This document shows positions 24,406 to 37,200 of a stretch of 64,000 nucleotides of DNA, piece by piece. A program made the translations under genes and the position numbers. How positions within the stretch are numbered: the stretch's first letter is position 1; each line of letters opens with the position of its first letter. Below the pieces are notes generated by a model. That model was given only the letters and a program-made list of their open reading frames with translations, did no database searches and was not told the DNA's origin. This DNA is from Burhinus oedicnemus (Eukaryota; Chordata; Aves; Charadriiformes; Burhinidae). The stretch is taken from positions 530,425-594,424 of the forward strand of contig VFFE01007487.1 of NCBI GenBank assembly GCA_008921705.1. Reading direction: 5' to 3'.

Positions 24406-25271
24406 GTGGAGTATGAAACGAAGGGGATGTGTTTACAGCACACTGAATCGATGTGTGTGCGTATATACAGAAATACATATTTATTGTGCAATTTGGAAGT
24501 ATAAGCCCCCCTGTTCTTTTATAAATATTTGTAAGTTTCAGCCTTTCATTTTGGTTTAAAGGATGTAATCTGCCATAGCAAATACACTTATTTATTTTGT
24601 AGCCCTTGACAGACCTTGCCAAATGATTACTTTTACCAGCTGTTCCAAATACTGGAAGAAATAATGAGCTTTTGGGGAGGAAAAAAAAAAAAATGTAGCT
24701 TGTTGCTTCCTCATTCAAGTGTCACTAGAAGATTTGGACAGTTTCTCTGTAATTAAGTACCTACTTATTTTCAAGGTCATAGTTGCAGTGGCAATAACAC
24801 ATTTGCCATGTAAGTTTGTGCTTCAGAATCTCTTGCATCTCTCTTTTGAGGGAAGACAGTCATCTCCAGTCATGTAAACCACATACACAGTTAAGAGACA
24901 ACTGCTATGTCTTAAAAATAGAAAAATGCTCAAATTGCTCCCATTCCCCTGTAAAACTTTAGAAAATCTAGTATCCTTAATGATAGTTTTCGTAGGTTTC
25001 TGCTGTGCAGTTGGTTTCTTGAGGCTTTGTTTCCAATAATTTTATGTAAGATCTAAGGATTGGGCCTAAAACCATGCGTGCAACAGAGCCCACCTTTGTG
25101 AAGAAACGCAGTGATGGTGTGCTATGGCCGCTTCTTGGCTTGTGCGTGTAATTTAGAGATGATGGGGGGATGTTTTGGTTGTGGTTTCCTTAAAGTACGT
25201 GGCTTTTTGAAGCTTCCTTCCATACTAAATTAACGCCTTATTTTAAATTTTAACACCAGCTGTATTAGCGT

Positions 25272-25362
25272 TCATTGAGAACATGACTGAGTGTAATGGG
25301 AAGTTTAGGGTTAATGTTCAATTTTCTAAGCTTCAAATTAAGCTCAGTCATGTTCTCAGTGA
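25272..25362 (+). ncRNA. Long regular hairpin; candidate microRNA precursor
   Basis: Arms 25272-25310 and 25324-25362 face each other over 39 positions without a bulge, around a 13-base loop. Thirty-six positions pair and three do not (25293/25341, 25298/25336, 25299/25335). The core is 16 perfect pairs (25276-25291, TGAGAACATGACTGAG, with 25343-25358). Five pairs (25275/25359, 25292/25342, 25304/25330, 25309/25325, 25310/25324) are G-U on the + strand and would be A-C mismatches on the - strand. The structure is therefore better as + strand RNA, which is the strand of the NAV2-like gene. Size and regularity suit a Drosha/Dicer substrate, with the strong block in the mature-duplex position. 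I do not recognise the sequence as a known microRNA. The alternative is a decayed palindromic transposon (MITE); no target duplication is visible. Confidence 0.4.
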
Positions 25363-28300
25363 TGAAGAGTAAACCCAAAGTTTAAGAGGTTAAAATAAGT
25401 CTTATTGTAGTCGTCATAGACATCTAATGAAATTGTGAAGTTTATTTATATAAATGCGCTTAGTTCAAGTGACTGAGTTGGAGAAACGTCTCTAGAGTAG
25501 GTCTTTCTTGCTATAGGCCGTTCAAGGTGAAGAATATTATATTATTTCAGTAACTTTTTCGTATTTTCAAGCAGTTACATCTCTATTCCTGCTGATACTG
25601 GTTTTTGTTGGGGTTGTTCAGGCTTCGCTGGGTGCTGCTTTTCCCTAGTATTTTCCTTGCTTGTGTCAGCAAAAGCATAAAGGCTGGCTGGATTACTTGG
25701 TTTTCTGCTTTCGGTGTTAGCCTGTGGTCTGAGCACAAAATCATTAGCTGTCGAAGCAAACTAATAGTGTCATTGACAGTCTTCCTAATGGGGTGTATGC
25801 GTGCTCTTCCTGTAAATAGAAACATGTGTAGAAGCCCATTTGAAGACATGGGAGAACCTGGAAGATAAGATCGATGATCACCTTTTAATAACAGTCCAGA
25901 AAGTAAACTTACATGGGTGACTTGTTTTGGCATGTCTTTTCCTGTGAAGTTTCTCGTACTGTAATATTGATTTACTGTTTATGTAAGGGTCTCCCTGATA
26001 AAGTTAAGGACGGGAGGTCCAGAGGCCATTTGGGATTTTGTTGGTCTGCACGAGCAATTAATTTGGCTGCCACAATGCTTGTTTTCTGATTGCTTTCGCA
26101 TGCGTGTGTTTGCATTGTCTTTATTCATAGTTCCTTTTTTTATGGTTTATGTCATAAATATCTGTAGTAGCTTACGCGTATTTCGGCCCCCAGCAAGGAG
26201 CAGGGCTTCGTCTTGCCCCCTTTGTGAAGAATTTCCTCTTCCTAGGGGAAAATAAAACATCTCTCCCTGCCTGGATGTCTCTTTTAGGTGAAACTGCCAC
26301 TCTTCTGATATCTAACCGTGTAATTGTGATTGTGGAACAGGGACTGGCCTTGAAGATAATTAAAGGATCCCAGTTTTATCTAAAATGTTTCCTGTGTGAG
26401 AGGGATCCCCAGTCGGAACTAGACTGGTGCATTTGTGGTGCTTTTCTTTATCCTCTCTCCAATATGGGCTGAATTATGAATTTGGAACACCTTCGGTATT
26501 CCTCTTTGCACAACAGTGATTTAAAGTAGGGTAAGTGCCCTACTTACTTTTGTCTTTTTATGCTTATTTAAGATAAATTGTGCTTCTGTCTGCCGTAACT
26601 GTGGACTTGAAGATCAAATGCACAGCTTCAAGAAACCTCTGCAGCTGCTCTTAAACTTTGTAACTGTAGTCACTCCAGCTGTCAAGTTAAAATAATTATT
26701 TCTCCTCACAGGAGTTAAAACAGCTTTGCTGGTGGAAAAACTACGAGCAAGAGCAATATAATTGGTTTGGCACCCTGAGGTCTTTTATTTAGCGAGCTTT
26801 CCCAGGTATGCCTCTGCAGCAAGGCTTATCTGTATCTTAGATCCTGAATGTGAAATGAATAGTCCTTTGTGTAAACACAAATAGATAAAATTTTATCACG
26901 GAGTACAGCTATTTTCATGTAGCGAGTTGCATCCGAAACCCAGAATCACTGATTAAGGAGAAGATAAGTTTGAAGATGTCAGCAATAGCTTGTGAGTAAA
27001 AATGTTAACATAACACTGTAGTAGTCAAGGAAGGACTCAAAATTAATAGGGTATTCGGAGCTAAAGATTAAGGTGAAAAGAAACTGGAAGCAAGGCACCT
27101 GGCAATAATGTCGGAAACGCATAGTCCCGCTGCATTCTGTTGTGTTGTGGCATGGCCTCTTCTGACTGAGTCTTTGTGTATGTGGTAGGACCCTGGGAGT
27201 CCTGGTTTTCCCATCCAACATACACCTTTTGTGAAGTCACTGTCCTTGACTTTCTTCTCGTGGAGTTTGAACCTATCACACTTGCAATTTTAAGATGTGA
27301 TCTCCACGTTTGACTTGCTTTTCTGTTGTGGAGCGGTAATATGGTGTGATGTCCTCCACTGTGGAGAAGTCGGTATGGCTTATCATCATGAGAAGATCCT
27401 GCCTGTTGCTATTAAGGAGAGTATGAGCAATCACAGTATAGCCCTGGATTGCTACGATTCTGCTGGCAGACAGTGGAAGATGAAATTCCCGGGGTAAAAG
27501 GCAGCATGATGTGGGACTATCAATGTTCTTTGAATATTGAAAATTTAAGTATCTTGTGGATTTTTACCCCAGGACAGAGATGCACAGGCATACAGCTGCT
27601 GATACTGATGCTAGGCGGTAGACGGTTGCCGCTGGGAGATGATGTTCAAGGGGCTGTGGTGTTGACAGTTCATAAATCTGGATGAAGGGACCCCTTTCCC
27701 AGCATGGAACAGCTTCTCCCAGTCTTTTTTCTAACCTTCCCCCCATCACCCCCAAATAATCTTAAAGCACGTGCTTTTTAGTCAAAATGCAAATAAGCAT
27801 TAGTTTGAGAAACGTATTTCTTAACATTATTTCATGCTTTTCGGTTCTGTTTTGGCTGTGATGAGGCAGGTGAATGGATGGGTGCAAGTCTTCCAAATGC
27901 TGGTACTTTTCCCTGGCCTTTACCGTGGTCCTTCCTAACCTGGCCCCTCATTCTTGACTGACAGCTGACAAAAAAGAGTCTGAGAACATGTCAGCATTTT
28001 AAAAAAAGCCTAGTGTTTTGATGCATTTTGAAGCTGGTGCCAAGTTATTGATGCGGATACGTGACCAGAAGATAGACTTGGTGCTGGGGACACTCTACGA
28101 ATTAAGTTAGTGCTGGTGCCTAGCGGTATCTACTACCTCATTGTGCAGAGGCACTTCTGCGTAACACGGAGAGCTTTTTCTCCTGTTTACTGCTTTGTTA
28201 GCCTCCCTATTTGAACTGTGTACACAGGTATTCCCCACGGAACTGGGTATTTACAGTCCTGCAGAAATATTTATAAAGCACTTGAATTCACTGCTCTTTT

Positions 28301-28927
28301 AACAGCTTGGCACGAGCTCTAGGGAAGCACGGCTGCTTGGAGCAGTAGGCTGCCTCCTGTCTTGGATTTAGTGGTTCGCTAAATGTCTCATATTTATGCC
28401 CATTATAATAATAGAAATGGAAATAGCAATACTACCTGGCTTCAAAAATTATTTTTTTTCCTCTCCTGCTGGCTTCGTAAGTACTACTCCCTGCTTCCTG
28501 TGGGTCAAGCAAAACAGCATTCCTGGCTCAGTACAAGAAATTATTCTCCATTTCCTTTCTCTTCTTGCTGTCTAGATGCTTACTGATTTGTTGGAAAGTG
28601 TGTGGGTCTCCCTAATCTTCTAGACAATTTTTTTTGTTTGGTTTTTTTTTCCTTCTTTAGCTATTTTTTTTCAGAAAATAATGCTTTGCACTTTCAGAGC
28701 ACTTAAAGCTGTCACCTTGAGACTTTTACCTGCTATTTCAGATGTCTCAAGTGTCCCTGTTACACATTGGTGTAAAAACAGCACCTTGCCCTTCTGAGGG
28801 AAGAAATTAATAAAGAGCTGGTTTAAGTCCAATGGTACTAATTGTATCTGAGGTTACATGGGGATGGAGGTTAGAGCAGTGATGAACTTGTCTCTGGTTT
28901 GTGAGCCCTGATTGCTTAATTTAATTG

Positions 28928-28969
28928 CGTGTGTGTGTATATATGTATATGTATAAAAAAATATATAAA
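28928..28969. repeat. (GT)n/(AT)n simple repeat
   Basis: GTGTGTGTGT runs into alternating ATATATGTATATGTAT and then an A-rich ATATATAAAT segment. Confidence 0.85.
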
Positions 28970-31900
28970 TTCCTCGATTATAATTAACAAGGACATACAT
29001 GCTTTTGAAAACTAAACCCTCTTTCTTCCCAGAGGTACTTCTAGATGACTTCTCCCTCTGTAAAGGAGGAGAGCCTCAAGCTTATTTAACTCTTGGAACT
29101 TTCTGTCCCTGACCTTCCCTTCCCTGTTGGGTGCGATCTCTCCCCTTCACGCTGCCCTTGCTCGGAAGGAAAAGCCCTGTCCGAGTAGCTTTGCCATGGT
29201 ATTTGAGCAGCTGACTTCACTCTTCTTGTGTGTTTTGCTGCCAGCTTGGATAATTCGGTACGCTTCTCAGGAGGGCAATAGAAACCTTTTGGTTTGAGTT
29301 GCAAAGGTGGCAACAACAGACCTGTCATTTTTAACCCCTGGCATTAGTTAGCTGAAATTCAGTCCCATTGTGAGATCTTGCTGTAGGTGGAAGTGAACTC
29401 TTACGGTTAGATTTCTGCCTTGTTTAATGAGAAGGGGACAATAAACTGAGGAGAAGTATTGGAGTCTCAGTAAGGAAAAACATCTTGCACGAAACAGAGC
29501 TTTCAAGTGATAGATACTCCTTACGCTAAATTATTTGAAGGCAAAACTTGGTAGGAGTAGCTGAATGGAAACGGTTTAGCCTAAACGCAGGATGAGGAGC
29601 CGGGAATGTGTTCAACGTTTAGACTGTAGTGATGCAGCAAAAAATACATGTGTGTATCTATATCTTATGCATGTGTGTTTTGTATTAGAAGTCTCTACAG
29701 TGTGGCTCCACTGCAGATCGGGAGCATGAAGTCTTAGAACGACTTAGACCGTGACGTTATTGAGAGTGTGATGTCTACGTAGTGCTTATGGGCCAAAGAC
29801 TGGGTAGCTGTACTCTGGCAGGTAAACTGATAGTCGGCACTAGTCCAAGTTGCTGAGACCTGGAGGACTGAAAATGTTATCAATTATAGTTCTTAACAGG
29901 TTTTTAGATGTTTTATTTCCTTTATTTTCTAAAATTCTCTTTTCCTTCAATTTTATCTTGGCCTTGGTATTCTCGGTTTTTGTTTTCTGTCCTTACCTGA
30001 GGACAGAATCCCATCGCTTGTACCTTATATTGCCACCGAAGTCCTGAGGTTCGAGTAGTTGTGTCAGTCACATTCCTGGTAGCTGGTTATAGTATTGCAA
30101 ATATAGTTAGAGAGAAGCAAAACCGGATGAAATGATGCCCACGAGTAATCTGGAGATCTCCAGTACAGAATACGAGACAACATACAGATTTTCAGTGCCT
30201 TTCCAATGCCTTTGAAAATTCTCACAAGCTTTTGTGATCCCAATGGATGGATGGCTTCTGCTTTGAAACGGAGACTTTCTTCAGCAGTGTTTGGTAATAC
30301 AATAGTGTAGGAAACGGAGTAGCTGAAGGAGAATGAAACAGAGGGAGGCTTTTCCAGCTCTAGTCCGAGAGGTCGCTCTTGGAGCAGTGCAGAGGGAAAG
30401 GCTTCCTCTGCTGCAGGTGACCAGTAGGAGTTATACTGCGAATCGTCTTTACCAAGTTATAATAATTTGATGTGCGTAAAGGGGGAGAGAAAGCTTCGTT
30501 CTCGTAGGAGCCGTAATGCTTATGTGTGCACTGTATGTCCACTATGTGTTTCCTATAAAAGAGTCAAAAGAGAACAAGCAATAGAATCAAAAAATTCATC
30601 TTTTTATGAGCCTGGAAATCCCATCTCCATCAGGGTGCCTAAACAGTGCAGTAAACCCAAAATACGATAAAAACTAAGCTGGTCCACCTGGATGCAGATG
30701 TCTTTCACTGTAACTCAAAACAAACGCAATTCAAATGCCTAAAAAGTTTGAAAATAAATGTTTAGAGCAACTAGCATAATTGTCTTTAAATCACCGGTTT
30801 CAGTGCTTTGTGCAATAGGTTATGGTCTTTCAGAATCGGAACAACTCTGACTATGCAGGAAACGTGTATTTTAAAAAGGAGCGGACTGTGGATCTCCGTA
30901 ATGTGATTGTGTGACACGTTTAATATTTCTAAATCGTGACTGACTGTAGGTCTGCTGTTAAGGCATGTTAAGTAGTCACCACTGAAAGCATAAAGAAAAT
31001 CTCTGAATTACTTGTTAATTACTTGCGGTGTTGAATCAAAATCACATTTCTTGTGTAGTTCACTTTAAGCAGACGGTTATATTTCGTTAAAGTCAAGCGT
31101 GAGCTTAACTACCTGATCTATTTTTCTATTTTTCTGGCTAGAGATGTCAAAAGAGAGGATGTTTTAAGGCACACACAGCTCTTGAGTAACGATGGGCATC
31201 CTCCTCTCTGCTTTTCCTAAGCAGAGTCGGTTTCTTGATTAATATTTCTGCCCTTTCCGTAAAAATTGGGAATGAATGTTGGCAGTCAAATAACAACGTG
31301 AAAGCCTAGGTGAAAATCTCATTAGCAGTTACGATACTCTTTTTCATCTTTCTCAGTACTACTCAGGACTCTCTCTTTATATTCAGGGTGCATTAAATGC
31401 AATTGGGATTGCCGGGTCACCATTTCAAAGGGATTTCTGAAGATAGGGGGGGTTTTGCAACATTTTTATATGGGCTAGTAGTTCATTTTGTTCTTTTTTT
31501 TTTTTTTTCTGTCAAATGCTCCTGACTTGGAGCAGACGGGCTTGTGTTGGGATTTCCTCTGAGCTGGCCGGCGCTGGGACGCCAACGCTGCCGTTTACCT
31601 AGGGGGGAGTGAAGATTGTCTCACTTGGCAGGACTCCGGAAAAGATGAACGCTAGGAGCTGAAGTCCAAAAGGCCACTGTGAATTTAACGTAACTTGTTT
31701 CAGTACCTTTTGGATCTTAATCTTATCAAGATACATACTGCTTACTATCAGTTCATTGTACTGCATCGTATGAAACAAATCCAGTTGTGCCAGATTGTTC
31801 TGTCAGTAATATGGAGCAAGCAATTTTGTCTGTGGTTTTGTGTTTTGGCTTTTTTTTTTTAAATGGTGGTGTAAGGTTGGCATCCTCCCCTTGCACACCA

Positions 31901-32492
31901 TGGCAAAGTGTTCCTCTCTACCTTTTGGTAAGACAAACTGAGCAACTGTAGGGGAGATCCTTCACATCAAAGTATTTCTAACACGTTTTCAGGTTTGTTT
32001 TTTTTTTCCAATCCTAGGCTGATCTCGTTATTAATGACTTTTCCAGGCTGTCTTTTTTTTTTTTTGTAGGAAAATTGCTTATTCTTGTTTCTGACGTTGG
32101 TAAGAGTGTGAGATTGCAGGTTCACTTTCATAGGAACCAGTAATCAGTTAACTGCAGATGAGATAAATGGCAACAAGGGCACACAGACTGAACTGCTCAA
32201 AGTAATGTAACTTTTTAATTTTTTTTCCTAGTTACTTTGTAATAGTCCTTTACCTTCAGAATAACTGTTGTCTCTGGAAGAAAGGTGTGGGGGTTTTTGT
32301 TTGTGGGTGTTTCGGAGTTGTGTTTTTGTTGTGGTTTTTTTTTTACTCTAAAACAATATATTTTCACTCAGATTTTTTTTTTCTTGCTCTCAGAAGATTA
32401 TTTTGGGAAGGACATGCTCTTGATGTAATTTGACGTACAATATACAGTCTTCTATGGATAAGGAAAAGGCTCATCAGATACATGTGCTCATG

Positions 32493-32575
32493 GGGTTTTT
32501 TTGGTTTTTTTTTTTTTTTTTTTTTTTAAAAAAAACAAACCAAACCACACAACCCCCAAACAAACAAAAAACCCC
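32493..32575. repeat. Oligo-T/oligo-A palindromic low-complexity tract
   Basis: GGGGTTTTTTTGG and a T-run of about 23 bases are followed directly by an A-run and AACAAACCAAACCACACAAC, CCCCC and a second A/C-rich repeat ending in CCCCC. The halves are roughly inverted repeats and could fold back on themselves. It is probably replication-slippage-prone simple sequence. Confidence 0.7.
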
Positions 32576-33223
32576 CAAATGCCAAATCTGTGTGAACATC
32601 TCCACTCTTCAAGCACTTCGTTTTGGCTATGTGAAAAGAGGGGTTTTTTTGTGTATTATCTGTAGGACTAAATACTTCTCAGGTTAAAGCATGGACAAGA
32701 ATTGCTGCCTTCATTTTCTCCAAGGCGTAGAACAAAGAAAAGTTGTTTCAAAGAAAAAGTTTAATGATATACCATATTTCTTCTGGAATTGAATGTCGGA
32801 GTGAATATGAAAGCGAGGATGTAAATTACAGATATTCAGTGTACTCTTTGAATTAACACCATTTTTATTTCTTGGAAGAAGTTGGGTGTTGATGATTCTT
32901 TGCTCACTAGGTGGAAAGGCAGTCCTTGTTTCCTCCTGTTAAAAGTAAATATTGGAGAACTGGTGGACAAACCATAGTTAAGTGAGCTATTGCCTCTTTC
33001 TTGATCCCAGTTGTGCTATGATCTGGTTTTGCTGCTAGAAGCAAACTTGAACTCTTCAGCAATTTCTGAAAGAAAGTAAGCAGAAAGACATGGTAGGAGA
33101 ACTCGTGTCATAAATTTTATGGTCATCTTTTGATCTGTACTCCTGGTAAGAACTGGACTCAAGTTTAAATCGGAAAAAAAAGGAAACGCAAGATGAAGCA
33201 CAATCTTTTGGATGAAGCTGTCC

Positions 33224-33292
33224 CAGCAGCTATTGTTTACTGATTAGCAGCTTCTAAAATGCAAACTTCATTATCAGTAACGATAACTGCTG
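33224..33292 (+). repeat. 69-nt hairpin
   Basis: Arm 33224-33244 pairs with 33273-33292 in 19 of 20 positions, with one bulged T (33236-33238) and one mismatch (33230/33286). The loop is 28 bases. The single wobble (33234/33282) is U-G on the + strand. The length is similar to a small precursor RNA, but the stem is on the short side for a microRNA. Confidence 0.45.
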
Positions 33293-34090
33293 AAAACTGC
33301 TTGCTCTCAAAATAACTATTACCACTTAGCATGAATCTCTTTGCAGATATCTCTAGCTATTTAAGATCAAAATAGCTCTTAATGGGTTTAAGTAATCAAT
33401 AGTCCCAAAGACTTCTGAAGATCTTGGCACATAAATTATTAATAGTTTATATTTGTCTTTTAAGAATCTACTCAGCACTGTTAACACATTACAAAGTGCT
33501 AAGATTGCAAAGTGCTTCTATTAAATGATGTTAAAATGCTTACAACAAGCACAAGATGCTTGTTTTTATGTATCGATGTAAATAAATGCTATTTCCATTC
33601 TGTTGAAGTATACAGTTACTTTGAAGTTCAATGTCGACTTTGATTTGCTGACAGACTCATTTTACTACAGGGTGGAAAGGTACATCTTCAAAAACGTCAT
33701 TTTTTTGCAGTCTTTATATCTGAAACTACATAATACGTCTCACCTAAAAGAATATCTTTAGCACCCTTACTGGACAAATTTACAGGAAAATCGCCGTTCA
33801 ACTCAATTTTATTTAATCTGGGACCAGGAGTGAGGCTTATGGTTAATACTCGTAGCTGGTTTAAGGCACTACGAGCTGAGTAGAGAAATGTTAGCTGGAA
33901 TGGAAGTTGATGAACATCAGAGTACACTTCTGAAATCCCACAGCAACTCAGAACTGGTAACCTCTTAGAGCTATCAAACATTTCAACAGAAATTGGGATT
34001 TGGAGTGGAATTTAGGAAAGGAGACTGTGGTAGATATCCAGTGGTGCGGTGCCTGCCCCTTTGATGCTAGGAACAGTGATAGCTGCATCG

Positions 34091-34200
34091 TGGGGGCCGT
34101 TGGTGCCCATTGCCATTGCGGGGGCCATTGGTGCCCATCGTGGGGCCATTGGTGCCCATCGCTGTCATGGGGGCCGTTGGTGCCCATCGCGGGGCCATGG
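34091..34200. repeat. GC-rich minisatellite, core GGGGCCATTGGTGCCCATCG
   Basis: About four and a half imperfect copies of a 20-base core are separated by 0-9 extra bases, with CCATT/CCGTT variants. The array is unlike the AT-rich surroundings. All three + frames and one - frame stay open across it, giving repetitive peptides (for example DGHQWPHDGHQW on -). I read those as by-products, not genes. Confidence 0.9.
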
Positions 34201-37200
34201 TTCCCTGCTGCTGGCAGACAGATGGCTCAAAGTTTGACTTTGCAGACCCAACTTCTCAGAGATATTTGGAAGGGCAAGAGTCTGCTGTTCCCACTTCTTT
34301 TGCCGTATTCTGTTGTTATTTAACCTACGCTGAATGGTATGTGCCTGGCACGTAAGTTAACAGAAGTAAGAAAGAAATTGTTCTGAAATTCCCCGTCTGT
34401 GTGTGTATGAAAAGAAAACCGATGAGATATGTAGAATTACTACAGAAGAATGGGTGCAAGTTAACTACAGCAAGGGGGTTTTTAAGAAACAAATGTAGAT
34501 TGGTATGTGTTACAGCTCAGGTGTATTTGTTAGTTTTCATTTGGAAAGGTAGATCCCAAAACATATTTAAGGGGAGAAAAAGGAAACTAAGGACTTGAGC
34601 TTACAAGGAAGATGTGTGAGTCTCAACCTAATTGTCTCATGGCATCAAGGTGATTGGTCTTCTCAGATCTTACTGCAATGAGCTCACATGCTTTCCAATT
34701 CCCTCTTAGCATCCCATGTCTAATAAATGAGACCATTTACCCCCTAGTAAAGCGCAGTAGTCGATCTTCTCTACTGGAGACTGAGCAGCTCAAAGAAGGT
34801 GTGTGTTTTGTTGATTTTTTTTTTTTCTTTAAAAACACACATGCATAAACATTCAAGGGGAAATTGCTATTGATCAAAAGAGCAGGATGTTTCCATCTGG
34901 TCGGCTTTCTGCATTAGTGTAACAGCTATTTTAGTCCCATTGGCAATTTTTATTTAATGGCCTCTCAATCTTCATGCTGTGTACAGAAAATGAAAGCGAT
35001 TAGGATATTTTTTTTTCATTGATATTCAGCTGCTTTCAAGGTGAAACTGGGGATGGGGAGGGAAGAAAATTCACAGGTCCTGCCAGCCATGGCTCGACTG
35101 TGGGAGCGTTTGAAGACCTTTACTTGGAGCATATGGTATGAAATTGCTGCTGATCTGGTTGTCTTGAGTTTAAGCGTAGAAACAGTCAGATACCGTCAGT
35201 CAGTATCTGCCAAAAATTGGAATTTAATGGAGCGAGCTCTAACTTGCATACGTAGTGAGTACCTGTCTCTCAAATGTCACCTGTGTACAAGATGAAAGAT
35301 TTTTGTTTTCTAATGGCAGATTTGTCCTGAAATCCAATAGACCCTTTAAGCTTTACCCTTTTTTTTTTTATTCCCCCTCCCCTTAAGCAATTGCATAATA
35401 TTATTTATATTGAATTGCACTTGGATAGGAAGGAGAGGGGAGCTGAGACTGTCCTGTCCGTCTATTTTGTGTCTATTTTGAAAGGCAGCCTGATGCTTTA
35501 AAACCTCATCACTTGGCTGTGTAGCCGTCATGATGCCAAGTTGCTTCTGAGCAGCTGTTTCTAGGAAACTTTAAGGGCACCAGTCAATTTTTGTTTAATC
35601 TGGCCTCTCTCCCCACCTCTTAATAAGGCAAAAAAAAAAAAAAAAAAGCCGTTAGCCTGCCAGCTGAATTTCTCTCTGCCGTAACGCTTCCCTCGCTGCT
35701 CCGGATTGTAAACACCGGGGTTCTTGTTATCTCCCTCCTGCTGGCAGTGCCATTAGAGAGGTTTTAAATAGTACCAGCGCGACACTGGCTGCTGTCAAGA
35801 TTCAGAGTCCTGTTATGACTGTAAACTGTGAACCATGAAATATTGGAGGACAGAGGTTGAGAGAGTGTTCTGCTTGATCTACCTTGGATCTGGCTTTCCT
35901 TTTGCTTTGGAGGAAAAAGGCTGGCTCTTCCTAGTTTCAAAAGGAAAAAAAAAAAATTAAAAAGGTAGAGGAGAACCCTGCATGTGTGCGATACAGAATT
36001 GGATTAAATAAAGCCTCTAATAAATCTCTTTTCTTGTGTATTAGCTCATTTCTGACAGGCGTGCAGAGAAAACATAATTTTTGGAGCGTAGCGGTAAGCG
36101 CTGCCATCTATTCCGTTGGTGTCCAAGAGCAGGACTCGTATAAAACAGTTACAAAATACAACACGCACACCCCCAACCCCCGTTTTATGTTCTCAAAGAG
36201 GGTCCCTTCCTTCCGAGCTGTTCTTGCTGCTGTGTCGTCCTTTGCCTATCTGTACCTGTAAGGAGATATTAAACAATGCTTGGTGGAGGCCGTAGCTCTT
36301 CTTTCTGCTGAGAAAATCCTCTGTTCTCTTTAGGAAGCTCTATCCAAAAGGCTTAGGCTTGTCTTATTAAATATTTTTATTTTTAAACTCTGTGGCTTAG
36401 CTGTGTAACTGTACATCCCCAGTTCTGTAGTTTTTGGGGTTTTTTTTAACCACTTGAGCTTTTCTTCATAGCGCCGTGTTATTGCACTTCTGCTTTTTCT
36501 CGTGTTTTCGAATGTAAAGGCACAAGCGGTTGCTTCAGCCTCTGCTCTGCTGTCAAGTCTTTCTGCCAACCTGTCTGGCTGATGAAAATCTTCTTCAGAC
36601 CAGTTCAGTGTTTGTAAATAGGCTTGATGTAAGTCATGTCACGGTAGAAATAATGAAAAACCCTGTATTAAGTGCTGTGCTAGTCCTATGATCCTGATAA
36701 GATCGGTTCATCCCTACATCGATGTAATTTAGAGAAATAGCTGTGTTGTGAATGGAATTTAAACAAGAAGTCCCCATGGAAAAAGTGTAGTTAAATTAAA
36801 ATGATGTTTAAATCAGAATAGCGCAGAGAAGACATCGAATATAAATCAACTACGTTAATGGAAAACAAAGCTAATTTGGGGGAAGCATGGTGTGAGAAGG
36901 CTCTGCGTTGGTTTTTTTGTCCCTGTGCATTTATAATATGTTGGTATTTTAATTTTTTTCCCCCATGTGGACTTGATGTCAAGATAAATAACACCACATC
37001 TTTTTAAATGTCAAAGGTCAGCTTAACCACAAAAGTTAAACTTAAGAACTACTATAGTGCAAACGGAGGAGGAAAGAAAAATCTCTAGACAAAGAATTGG
37101 GCATAAATAAAGTGCAGAGTCTTTAATTCCGTAATCTTCTTTCTTATTTTTCTTATTCTTATTCAGATGCTGTTACCTGAGCAGAGAGGTGACACGAATT

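Larger units (their letters stand above)
24406..34090 (+). other. Intron-like stretch, no gene recognised
   Basis: No coding exon is recognised; open frames are at most about 150 codons and run partly over CR1 at the left end. The stretch holds the long hairpin at 25272-25362, a (GT)n/(AT)n run at 28928-28969, many oligo-T runs (for example 31496-31510, 31850-31860, 32049-32060), an oligo-T/oligo-A palindrome at 32493-32575 and a second hairpin at 33224-33292. Confidence 0.5.

Noticed and set aside
30045..30062. GGTTCGAGT resembling a tRNA B box
   Set aside because: The surrounding sequence does not form acceptor or anticodon stems.
34000..34323. Overlapping open frames across the minisatellite
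   Set aside because: Frames stay open because the repeat lacks stop codons in any phase; the peptides are simple repeats.
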